From JBBPYA01 sp038200385 (GTDB lineage Bacteria > Actinomycetota > Actinomycetes > Mycobacteriales > Geodermatophilaceae), in assembly GCA_038200385.1 (NCBI GenBank), contig JBBPYA010000257.1, forward strand, positions 1 to 12,244: 12,244 nt of DNA, read 5' to 3'. Numbering within the stretch: position 1 is the first letter of the stretch; the number at the start of each line of letters is the position of its first letter. The translations under genes and the position numbers were made by a program. This document shows positions 6,152 through 12,244 of the stretch, one piece after another. The notes beneath the pieces are model-generated. The model saw only the letters and a program-made list of their open reading frames with translations. It was not told the DNA's origin and did not search any database.

Positions 6152-6588
6152 ATGAGCGGCAACACTGCGGACAGCCAGCCGCTGACCGGGGCACGCCTCG
6201 GCGCGGCGCAGGTCCTGCGCTACGGCGGGATGCTGTTCCTGACCGGCGTCCTCGTGCAGTTCTCCTGGCCGGTCGAGGCATCTTCGCGGCCACCGGTCCC
6301 GTGCACTCGGCGGGCAGCCTCGACGCGCACCGCGTCCTCGGCAACGTCCTGGCCGGGCTCGCGGTCGTCCTGCTCGTCGCGGCCGCGGTCGCGCACCCCA
6401 CGCGACGGATGGTCGCCGCTGCGATCGTGCTGTTCGTGCTCACCGGTCTGGAGGGCGTGCTCGCCGGCGCCGGTACGGACTCACCCTCGTTGGCCGGCGG
6501 GCTACACGTCGTGGTGGCGCTGCTCGTCTTCGGCCTCGGAGCGGAACTGGTCAACGGGACGCGGCACCTCGTGCCTGGCCGCCGCTAG
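6152..6588 (+). pseudogene. DUF6220-like four-helix membrane protein, frameshifted
   Basis: Two frames together make one protein. From the ATG at 6152, the first frame gives a start and first helix ending 'RYGGMLFLTGVLVQF'. It then runs into an unnatural Pro/Arg-rich tail. The frame entered at about 6265 continues with 'LAGRGIFAATG', then 'DAHRVLGNVLAGLAVVLLV', 'AAAIVLFVLTGLEGVLAG' and 'GLHVVVALLVFGLGAELV', and stops with TAG at 6586-6588. The break is at 6260-6265, in TTCTCCTGGCC; one extra T (TTCTTCCTGGCC) would restore a normal 'VQFFLAG' helix. The family (small membrane proteins resembling DUF6220) has no known function. It is divergent from the kinase gene and its stop overlaps that of dapB. 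A true mutation, a sequencing error and frameshifting during translation are all possible. Confidence 0.72.
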
Positions 6589-7343
6589 AGACCCAGCAGG
6601 GACTCCAGGCCGACGGTCAGGCCGGGACGCCGGGTCACTTCGCGGACCGCGAGCAGCACGCCGGGCATGAACGACACCCGGTCCAGGGAGTCGTGCCGGA
6701 TGCTCAGGGTCTCCCCCGTCGTCCCGAACAACACCTCCTGGTGCGCGACGAGCCCGGCCAGCCGGACCGAGTGCACCCGCACCCCGTGCGGGTTGCAGCC
6801 GCGCGCACCGGCCATCTCCTGCACCGTGGCGTCCGGAACGGGGCGCATTCCCGCGTCGGCGCGCGCCTGCGCCACCACCCGCGCGGTGCGCTCGGCGGTG
6901 CCGCTGGGCGCATCCACCTTCGACGGGTGGTGCATCTCGACGATCTCGACGGACTCGAAGAACCGGGCTGCCTGCTCGGCGAACCGCATCGACAGTACGG
7001 CGCCGATCCCGAAGTTCGGCGCGATCAGCACGCCCATGTCGTCCCGGTGCTCCACCCACTCGCGGACGGTGGCCAGCCGGGCCTCGTCGAAGCCGGTGGT
7101 GCCGACGACGCAGCTGATCCCCTGGTCGACACAGAACCGGATGTTGTCCATCACGACATCCGGCGTGGTGAAGTCGACGACGACGTCGGCTCCGGCGTCG
7201 GCGATGTTGAACAGCCAGTCCCCGGCGTCGACCATCGCGACCAATTCGAGACCCTCGGCGGCGTCGACCGCCCGGCACACCTCGGCACCCATGCGACCCC
7301 GGGCGCCGAGCACCCCGACCTTGAGCAACTCGGGCTGATCCAT
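6585..7343 (-). CDS. dapB: 4-hydroxy-tetrahydrodipicolinate reductase
   Basis: DapB reduces 4-hydroxy-tetrahydrodipicolinate to tetrahydrodipicolinate with NAD(P)H, in the diaminopimelate/lysine pathway that also feeds peptidoglycan. The 252 residues are near the usual length for actinobacteria. Seen in order are the nucleotide loop GARGRMG (13-19), 'VVVDFTTPD' (54-62), 'VVGTTGF' (79-85), and the signature 'HHPSKVDAPSGTA' (138-150) with catalytic H138 and K142. The C-terminal 'FGTTGETLSIRHDSLDRVSFMPGV' region (206-229) completes the fold. The ATG at 7343 has GGAG seven bases upstream, and shares one base with the stop of the protease gene (TGATG), indicating coupled translation. It is the last gene of the rpsO–pnp–protease–dapB block. 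The TAG lies within the palindrome CTAG, which also provides the stop of the convergent gene. Confidence 0.97.
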   Translation of the reverse strand: MDQPELLKVGVLGARGRMGAEVCRAVDAAEGLELVAMVDAGDWLFNIADAGADVVVDFTTPDVVMDNIRFCVDQGISCVVGTTGFDEARLATVREWVEHRDDMGVLIAPNFGIGAVLSMRFAEQAARFFESVEIVEMHHPSKVDAPSGTAERTARVVAQARADAGMRPVPDATVQEMAGARGCNPHGVRVHSVRLAGLVAHQEVLFGTTGETLSIRHDSLDRVSFMPGVLLAVREVTRRPGLTVGLESLLGL

Positions 7344-8713
7344 CACAGCACTCCGTCGAAGTCGGCTTCGTCGAACGGTCCGACGACAGCCAAGCACATC
7401 GGCTGACCCAGCAATTGCGCGGCGACGTCGCGGATCTGCTCCGCGGTAACCCCCTCGATGCGCTCGAGCAACTCCGCCACGGTGATGTGGTCGCCGTACA
7501 CCAGCTCGCTCTTCCCCAGCCGGCTCATCCGCGAGCCGGTGTCCTCCAGGCCCAGCACGAGTCCGCCGCGGAACTGCCCCTTGCCACGCGCGATCTCCTC
7601 CGGCCGCAACCCGTCCTGGGCAACGGCCGCGAGTTCGTCCCGGACGATCTGCAGCACCTCCCGGGCACGCTTGGGATGGCAGCCGGCGTAGACGCCGAAC
7701 GTCCCGCCCCCGGCGTAGTGCGATCCGTAGGAGTAAACCGAGTACGCCAGCCCGCGCCGTTCCCGGACCTCCTGGAACAGCCGCGAGCTCATCCCACCGC
7801 CGAGGGCGTTGTTCAGCACACCCAGGGCATAGCGCCGCTCGTCGCAGCGGTCCAGGCCGAACCCCCCGACCGTCAGGTGCGCCTGCTCGGTGCGGCGTTC
7901 GATCAGCCCCACCCGGCGGTCGGGGACAGTCGGGGCCGAGGGCGTGCCGGCGCGGGGCGGCAACGGGTCGCCGGCGTCCAGCAGCGGCTCGAACGCCTTA
8001 CGGACCAGCCGCACAACGGTGCGGTGGTCGAGGTTGCCTGCCGCCGCGACCACCATCCGCTCTGGCCGGTACCGGCGCCGGTAGTACCCGGCCACCTGCG
8101 TTCGGTTCATCGACTCGATGGTCTCCACGGAGCCGATCACCGGGCGGCCGAGCGGGTGCCCGCCGTACAGGGTCTCGGCGAACAGGTCGTGGACGACGTC
8201 ATCAGGGTCGTCGTCGCGCATCGCGATCTCTTCCAGGATGACGCCGCGCTCGCTGTCGACGTCCTCGGCCCGGATCACCGCGCTGGTCACCACGTCGCAG
8301 ACGACGTCGACGGCCAGCGGGAGGTCGGCATCCAGGACGTGGGCGTAGAAGCAGGTCTGCTCCTTGGTCGTGAACGCGTTCAGCTCCCCGCCGACGGCGT
8401 CCATGACCGCGGCGATCTCCAGCGCGCTGCGACGCCGGGTGCCCTTGAAGAGCAGGTGCTCCAGGAAGTGCGAGGCGCCGGCCAGCCGCGGAGTCTCGTC
8501 CCGGGACCCGACGCCCACCCACACACCGAACGCCACCGAGTGCGCCCCCGGCATCGACTCGGTGACCACCCGCAGCCCGCCGGGAAGCACCGTGGAATGG
8601 ATCGCCGCGCCGTCGCTGGATCGGGACAGCAGCGTGGTGCGGGCCCGCGACCGGGTGCCCGTACCGCCCCTCAGGAGGGCGGTCGGGCGACCCGGTCGTC
8701 GGGAGTCGGCCAC
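7343..8713 (-). CDS. M16 family zinc metallopeptidase (processing-peptidase-like)
   Basis: This 456-residue M16B-type protease resembles the mycobacterial PepR and mitochondrial processing peptidase beta subunit. The inverted zinc motif HxxEH is present as H82-F-L-E85-H86 in 'GASHFLEHLLFKGT'. The distal zinc ligand E162 lies in 'ERGVILEEI', 76 residues after H86, as expected. The glycine-rich 'LGGGMSSRLFQEVRERRGLAYSV' typical of the C-terminal half is also present. No signal peptide is visible; the first 30 residues are Arg/Ser/Thr-rich and may be disordered. The start is the GTG at 8713, nine bases after the PNPase stop, with no clear Shine-Dalgarno sequence, which suggests reinitiation by ribosomes leaving pnp. 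Position between pnp and dapB is conserved in actinobacteria. Substrates are not known. Confidence 0.94.
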   Translation of the reverse strand: MADSRRPGRPTALLRGGTGTRSRARTTLLSRSSDGAAIHSTVLPGGLRVVTESMPGAHSVAFGVWVGVGSRDETPRLAGASHFLEHLLFKGTRRRSALEIAAVMDAVGGELNAFTTKEQTCFYAHVLDADLPLAVDVVCDVVTSAVIRAEDVDSERGVILEEIAMRDDDPDDVVHDLFAETLYGGHPLGRPVIGSVETIESMNRTQVAGYYRRRYRPERMVVAAAGNLDHRTVVRLVRKAFEPLLDAGDPLPPRAGTPSAPTVPDRRVGLIERRTEQAHLTVGGFGLDRCDERRYALGVLNNALGGGMSSRLFQEVRERRGLAYSVYSYGSHYAGGGTFGVYAGCHPKRAREVLQIVRDELAAVAQDGLRPEEIARGKGQFRGGLVLGLEDTGSRMSRLGKSELVYGDHITVAELLERIEGVTAEQIRDVAAQLLGQPMCLAVVGPFDEADFDGVL

Positions 8714-8722
8714 GAAGGCCGG

Positions 8723-10981
8723 TTAGCTGACGGCGACCGACGTGGCCGGCTGGCCCTCGGTCGCGTCGGCGTCGGCGGCGGCCTGGTTATCCTCGCCTGC
8801 GTCGGCGACGACCGGGGCAAGGCTGATCTTGCCGCGGGCGTCGATGTCGAGGATCTCCACCTGGAGCTTGTCGCCGACGTTGACGACGTCCTCGACCTTG
8901 TTGATCCGCTTGCCGCTGCCCAACTTGCTGATGTGCACCAGCCCGTCCTTGCCCGGCAGCAGCGAGACGAACGCGCCGAAGGCCGTCGTCTTCACCACGG
9001 TCCCGAGGAAGCGCTCCCCCACCTTGGGCATCTGCGGGTTGGCGATCGCGTTGATCCGGTCCACCGCCGCCTGGGCCGACGGCCCGTCGGTGGCGCCGAC
9101 GTAGATCGTGCCGTCGTCCTCGATCGTGATGTCGGCACCGGTCTCGTCCTGGATGGAGTTGATCATCTGACCCTTCGGCCCGATCACCGCGCCGATCTTG
9201 TCCACCGGGATGCGCACCGTGGTCACCCGGGGCGCGTACGGGCTCATCTCGTCCGGCCCGTCGATCGCCTCGGTCATCACCTCCAGGATGTGCAGCCGGG
9301 CGGCGCGAGCCTGGGTCAGAGCCCCGGCCAGCACCTCCGACGGGATCCCGTCCAGCTTGGTGTCCAGCTGGAGCGCGGTCACGAACTCCTTGGTCCCGGC
9401 GACCTTGAAGTCCATGTCGCCGAAGGCGTCCTCCGCGCCGAGGATGTCGGTCAGCGCGACGTAGTTCACGGTGCCGTCGGCCGAGTCCTCCCCGAAGTCG
9501 GAGACCAGCCCCATCGCGATGCCCGCGACGGGGGCCCGCAACGGTACGCCGGCGTTGAGCAGCGCCATCGTGGACGCGCACACCGAGCCCATCGACGTCG
9601 ACCCGTTGGAGCCGAGGGCCTCGGAGACCTGCCGGATGGCGTAGGGGAACTCCTCGCGGTCGGGAAGGACCGGCAGCAACGCCCGCTCGGCCAGCGCGCC
9701 GTGCCCGATCTCGCGCCGCTTGGGCGAGCCGACCCGGCCGGTCTCGCCGGTGGAGTACGGCGGGAAGTTGTAGTTGTGCATGTAGCGCTTGCGGTTGTCC
9801 GGCGACAGCGTGTCGATCATCTGCTCCATCCGGAGCATGTTCAGCGTGGTGACACCCAGAATCTGGGTCTCCCCGCGCTCGAACAGCGCCGAGCCGTGCA
9901 CCCGCGGCAGGACCTCGACCTCGGCCGACAGCGGCCGGATGTCGCTGAGCCCGCGACCGTCGATGCGCACCTTGTCGCGCAGGATCCGCTGCCGCACGAG
10001 CTTCTTGGTCACCGCCCGGAACGCGGCACTGATCTCCTTCTCGCGGCCCTCGAACTGATCGGCGAGTGCGGCCTTGGCGCCGTCCTTGAGCCGGTCCAGC
10101 TCGTCCTCGCGCTCGAGCTTGTCCGCGATCGTCAGCGCCTTGGCCAGCTCGTCGCCGACCCGGTCGGAGACCGCGGCGTACACGTCGTCCTGGTAGTCCA
10201 GGAACTGCGGGAACGTCATCGTCTCCTTCGCCGCGGCCTTGGCCAGCTCCGACTGGGCCCGGCAGAGCTCGGCGATGAACGGCTTGCCCGCCTCGAGCCC
10301 GGCGGCCACGACCTCCTCGGTCGGCGCGGTCGCACCGCCGCCGACGAGGGCGACCGTGTGCACGGTCGCCTCAGCCTCGACCATCATGATCGCGACGTCA
10401 CCGGAGTCGGTGACCCGGCCGGCCACCACCATGTCGAACACGGCGGTCTCCAGCTCCGAGTGGGTCGGGAAGGCCACCCACTGGTCCTCGATCAGGGCCA
10501 TCCGGACGGCGCCGATCGGGCCGGAGAACGGCAGCCCGGACAGCTGGGTCGACATCGACGCGGCGTTGATGGCCACCACGTCGTAGAGGTGGTCCGGGTC
10601 GAGGGACAGCACCGTGATGACGACCTGGACCTCGTTGCGCAGGCCCTTGAGGAACGTCGGGCGCAGCGGGCGGTCGATCAGCCGGCAGGTGAGGATCGCA
10701 TCCTCGGACGGGCGACCCTCGCGGCGGAAGAACGAACCGGGGATCCGCCCCGCGGCGTACATGCGTTCCTCGACGTCGACGGTCAGCGGGAAGAAGTCGA
10801 GGTGGTCCTTCGGGTGCTTGCCGGCGGTGGTCGCCGACAGCAGCATCGAGTCGCCGAGGTAGGCCACGGCGGAGCCGGCGGCCTGGTTGGCCAGCCGGCC
10901 GGTCTCGAATCGGATGGTGCGGGAGCCGAAGCGACCGTTGTCGATCGTGGCGACGGACTCATGGATGTCGTGCTCGGACAA
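8723..10981 (-). CDS. pnp: Polyribonucleotide nucleotidyltransferase (PNPase; GPSI-type in actinobacteria)
   Basis: PNPase degrades RNA 3' to 5' with phosphate and can add 3' tails; Streptomyces members were also reported as guanosine pentaphosphate synthetase I. The 752 residues hold RNase PH core 1 (about 10-240) and the all-helical linker (about 245-330). Core 2 (about 335-565) carries 'RKRYMHNYNFPPYSTGETGR' and the catalytic set D518, D524, K526 in 'EDAFGDMDFKVAG'. The KH domain has GPKG (601-604), and the S1 domain covers about 654-722. An acidic/Ala tail ends the protein. The TTG at 10981 is chosen: AGAGGA lies five bases upstream and 'SEHDIHESVATIDNG' matches family N-termini. A 48-residue in-frame upstream extension looks non-coding. 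It is co-directional with rpsO, as in most bacteria. Confidence 0.97.
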   Translation of the reverse strand: MSEHDIHESVATIDNGRFGSRTIRFETGRLANQAAGSAVAYLGDSMLLSATTAGKHPKDHLDFFPLTVDVEERMYAAGRIPGSFFRREGRPSEDAILTCRLIDRPLRPTFLKGLRNEVQVVITVLSLDPDHLYDVVAINAASMSTQLSGLPFSGPIGAVRMALIEDQWVAFPTHSELETAVFDMVVAGRVTDSGDVAIMMVEAEATVHTVALVGGGATAPTEEVVAAGLEAGKPFIAELCRAQSELAKAAAKETMTFPQFLDYQDDVYAAVSDRVGDELAKALTIADKLEREDELDRLKDGAKAALADQFEGREKEISAAFRAVTKKLVRQRILRDKVRIDGRGLSDIRPLSAEVEVLPRVHGSALFERGETQILGVTTLNMLRMEQMIDTLSPDNRKRYMHNYNFPPYSTGETGRVGSPKRREIGHGALAERALLPVLPDREEFPYAIRQVSEALGSNGSTSMGSVCASTMALLNAGVPLRAPVAGIAMGLVSDFGEDSADGTVNYVALTDILGAEDAFGDMDFKVAGTKEFVTALQLDTKLDGIPSEVLAGALTQARAARLHILEVMTEAIDGPDEMSPYAPRVTTVRIPVDKIGAVIGPKGQMINSIQDETGADITIEDDGTIYVGATDGPSAQAAVDRINAIANPQMPKVGERFLGTVVKTTAFGAFVSLLPGKDGLVHISKLGSGKRINKVEDVVNVGDKLQVEILDIDARGKISLAPVVADAGEDNQAAADADATEGQPATSVAVS

Positions 10982-11042
10982 GGACGTCCTCTCGGTTGCC
11001 CGAGCCGGGGACGTACGACGTTCCGTGGCGTTCGCGTCCGGT

Positions 11043-11084
11043 CTTCGATCGAAGTTCTCGGGGCCCGATCGACGGGTTAACCCG
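11043..11084. repeat. Cluster of three palindromes in the pnp leader
   Basis: Three perfect inverted repeats follow each other: CTTCGATCGAAG (11043-11054), TCGGG-G-CCCGA (11058-11068) and CGGGTTAACCCG (11073-11084). In addition TCGATC (11045-11050) can pair with GATCGA (11067-11072). They lie 62-103 bases upstream of the pnp start. They may form alternative hairpins in the pnp leader. PNPase autoregulates through processing of a leader hairpin in other bacteria, but that mechanism is not shown here. Confidence 0.5.
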
Positions 11085-11157
11085 GGAACCACTACCGAGG
11101 ACCGGCCGGCGAGCGTTGCCGTCACCCTGACCTGTCCGGTCGGGGGGTGGAACGCGG

Positions 11158-11197
11158 CGGGCCACCGGCCCGGAGTGGCTGCCTGGCGACGGTCGCC
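11158..11197. repeat. Two adjacent GC-rich hairpins downstream of rpsO
   Basis: CGGGCC-ACC-GGCCCG (11158-11172) and GGCGAC-G-GTCGCC (11185-11197) lie 38-77 bases past the rpsO stop in the direction of transcription. There is no T-rich tail on the minus strand, so they are more likely a partial terminator, an mRNA-stabilising structure or a ribonuclease processing site between rpsO and pnp. The rest of the 253-bp spacer holds no gene that I can support. Confidence 0.45.
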
Positions 11198-11234
11198 GCC
11201 GGCAGATGGTGCGGTGGTGCGCTTGCCGTACCGG

Positions 11235-11504
11235 CTAGCGGCGCAGGCCGAGTCGCTCGATGAGCGAGCGGTAGCGGGCGATGTCGGTGCTGGCGAGGTA
11301 CTTCAACAGCCGGCGCCGGCGGCCCACGAGCAGCAGCAGGCCGCGTCGGCTGTGATGATCGTGCGGGTGCGAGCGCAGGTGCTCGGTGAGGTAGGCAATC
11401 CGTCGGGTCAGCATCGCCACCTGGACCTCGGGCGAACCGGTGTCGTTCTCGACCGTGGCGTACTCGGCCATGATCTGCTGCTTCTGATCGCTTGCGAGCG
11501 GCAC
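11235..11504 (-). CDS. rpsO: 30S ribosomal protein S15
   Basis: S15 binds the central domain of 16S rRNA early in small-subunit assembly. The protein is 89 residues, the standard length. The sequence shows 'MAEYATVENDTGSPEVQVAMLTRRI', then 'HDHHSRRGLLLLVGRRRRLLKYL' with the rRNA-binding HDHHSRRG segment, and the conserved end 'YRSLIERLGLRR'. The GTG at 11504 is chosen over the GTG six bases upstream, because AGGAG lies five bases before it and the other start would overlap that AGGAG. A codon-level TAG ends the gene. It heads the rpsO–pnp–protease–dapB block. Genes that often precede rpsO in actinobacteria (truB, ribF) are not present; an unrelated gene and a strong terminator lie there instead. 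A structured leader directly upstream suggests feedback control by S15. Confidence 0.98.
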   Translation of the reverse strand: MPLASDQKQQIMAEYATVENDTGSPEVQVAMLTRRIAYLTEHLRSHPHDHHSRRGLLLLVGRRRRLLKYLASTDIARYRSLIERLGLRR

Positions 11505-11521
11505 TAACACTCCTGTCCAGG

Positions 11522-11581
11522 CGGGGTGCGGCCCCCGGTCTCGGTCACGGGGGCAGACATCACACGGCCGGGTTCACCCCG
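11522..11581 (-). promoter_or_regulatory. Nested stem structure in the rpsO leader, candidate S15 autoregulatory element
   Basis: Read on the minus strand, an outer pair CGGGGTG (11581-11575) and CACCCCG (11528-11522) encloses an inner pair GCCCCCG (11554-11548) and CGGGGGC (11537-11531) with a 10-base loop TGACCGAGAC. Only two bases separate the inner and outer 3' arms. The rpsO Shine-Dalgarno sequence follows about nine bases after the outer stem. Several bacterial phyla have distinct rpsO leader structures bound by S15; whether this is one is inference from position and shape. Confidence 0.45.
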
Positions 11582-11591
11582 ACCACCACAG

Positions 11592-11597
11592 AGGGTA
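11592..11597 (-). promoter_or_regulatory. Weak -10 candidate for the rpsO operon
   Basis: On the minus strand TACCCT fits TAnnnT. It would start transcription near 11585, just before the nested leader structure. No convincing -35 is seen, and the position is close to the terminator of the upstream gene, so this is only a candidate. Confidence 0.25.
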
Positions 11598-11610
11598 CCA
11601 GCCCACAGCG

Positions 11611-11648
11611 CCGTACCTCTCCCACCGCGGTCGGTGGGAGAGGTACGG
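11611..11648. terminator. Strong hairpin terminator after the unknown gene
   Basis: A perfect 17-bp stem (11611-11627 with 11632-11648; arm begins CCGTACCTCTCCCACCG) closes on the 4-base loop CGGT. It lies 24 bases past the stop of the minus-strand gene at 11672 and upstream of rpsO. There is no U-tract on either side, as in the U-less (I-shaped) terminators proposed for actinobacteria. Its symmetry means it could stop transcription from either direction. Confidence 0.8.
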
Positions 11649-11671
11649 GCAGTGCGGGAGTGAACGCGCGA

Positions 11672-12244
11672 TCAGCGGTAGCGGATCACGATCGGGCAGT
11701 TCACCACGATGCCGGTCGAGCCGAACGCGCGACCGCCGGGCCCGGTGATCCAGCCGTCCTGGACCAGTTGCAGGTACTGGAACTCATCGACGATGCGACC
11801 GCGGTACCCCTTGGAGATCGCCTCCTGCGTCCAGACGCCGAGGTTGAAATCCCAGGCCGGGCTGTAGTCGTTGGCCAGCGTCGGGATTCCGCCGATGACG
11901 TTGAGCGGGGCACCCTCGCCGAGCACGGCGCTGTTCAGCCCCTGCCGCTGCGGGTTGTCGGTGCCGGTCGGACCGTTGGCGGTGACGAACAGCCGCTCGA
12001 TCGGGCTGAACGCACTGTCGTCCCGACCCACGGGCAGGGTGCCGATGGCCGGTGCGAACGTGCCCTGGTCCAGGGCTGCGGTGGCCGGGTCCGAGGCGTC
12101 CATGCTGAGGTAGGCCGAGACCCGGGCGAAGCTGAAGATCGTGGTCATCTGCAGCGTGACGGTGCCCTGTCCGTTGCTCTCCGCCTTCGGGCAGATCTTG
12201 ATGACCCGGTCGTGCACGAGTCGGTGGTCGACCTTGCCGTCACA
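11672..12244 (-). CDS. Conserved-looking protein of unknown function, C-terminal part (5' end outside window)
   Basis: The frame is open through the last base of the window, so the true start lies beyond it. The GTG at 12217 is probably internal. The 190 visible residues have no membrane helix and no motif I can tie to an enzyme. Conserved-looking stretches are 'DYSPAWDFNLGVWTQEAI', 'RIVDEFQYLQLVQDGWITGPGGRAFGSTGIVVNCPIV' (in two pieces) and a Ser/Thr/Gly-rich middle 'FVTANGPTGTDNPQRQG'. Three cysteines are visible: the first visible residue, one in 'KICPKAE' and one in 'VNCPIV'. The polar, Gly/Thr-rich composition with few lysines would suit an exported protein with a disulfide, but no signal peptide can be checked. 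The gene is followed by its own strong hairpin terminator, so it is transcribed separately from rpsO. Confidence 0.7.
   Translation of the reverse strand, partial: CDGKVDHRLVHDRVIKICPKAESNGQGTVTLQMTTIFSFARVSAYLSMDASDPATAALDQGTFAPAIGTLPVGRDDSAFSPIERLFVTANGPTGTDNPQRQGLNSAVLGEGAPLNVIGGIPTLANDYSPAWDFNLGVWTQEAISKGYRGRIVDEFQYLQLVQDGWITGPGGRAFGSTGIVVNCPIVIRYR

Noticed and set aside
7415..11080. A 1221-codon open frame on the plus strand antisense to pnp, the M16 protease and part of the leader
   Set aside because: It lies opposite three well-supported genes. Its protein is low-complexity in His, Arg, Gly and Val and has no recognisable domain. Long antisense frames are expected at this GC content.
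10982..11125. N-terminal extension of PNPase by 48 codons
   Set aside because: The residues are Arg/Thr/Ser-rich and unlike family N-termini. The TTG at 10981 has a good ribosome binding site and the correct start context.

Overview
The window is very GC-rich with strong third-position GC bias. It carries the gene order rpsO–pnp–M16 peptidase–dapB, a DUF222/HNH endonuclease under an actinobacterial-type LexA box, a DevS-like GAF histidine kinase, and TTG/GTG and apparently leaderless starts. All of this points to the chromosome of a high-GC actinobacterium (class Actinomycetia). Genus cannot be settled from this sequence.

Layout. (1) 1-297 is the 3' end of a plus-strand DUF2461 gene. It converges with a minus-strand cluster: SDR oxidoreductase (1800-2495), QueA-like protein (673-1803, ATGA overlap with the SDR) and a small VanZ-like membrane protein (294-653). 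(2) A 181-bp divergent spacer (2496-2676) holds a DnaA-box-like 9-mer, a promoter and a LexA/SOS box that runs into the start codon of the HNH endonuclease gene (2677-4260). That gene contains eight in-frame 18-bp tandem repeats. (3) A minus-strand two-component system follows: GAF histidine kinase (4978-6132) and NarL/LuxR-type regulator (4341-4985), overlapping by 8 bp. (4) Only 19 bp away and divergent is a small four-helix membrane protein gene (6152-6588) broken by a one-base frameshift. (5) The rest is the minus-strand housekeeping cluster rpsO (11235-11504), pnp (8723-10981), M16 zinc protease (7343-8713) and dapB (6585-7343). The rpsO leader is predicted to fold into a nested structure, and the 253-bp rpsO–pnp spacer carries several palindromes. 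(6) A strong hairpin terminator (11611-11648) separates this cluster from the 3' end of a minus-strand protein of unknown function (11672-12244).

Functionally, the rpsO–pnp–protease–dapB block combines ribosome assembly, RNA turnover, proteolysis and lysine/diaminopimelate synthesis, and is a familiar actinobacterial arrangement. The two-component pair is probably a redox, gas or small-ligand sensor. The SDR/QueA-like pair is a translationally coupled unit of unknown substrate, because its QueA-like member has lost most canonical QueA motifs. The genome here is very compact: two convergent pairs share overlapping stop codons and three same-strand pairs overlap or touch. No CRISPR array, tRNA, rRNA or insertion sequence was seen. 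No gene-free stretch exceeds 300 bases.
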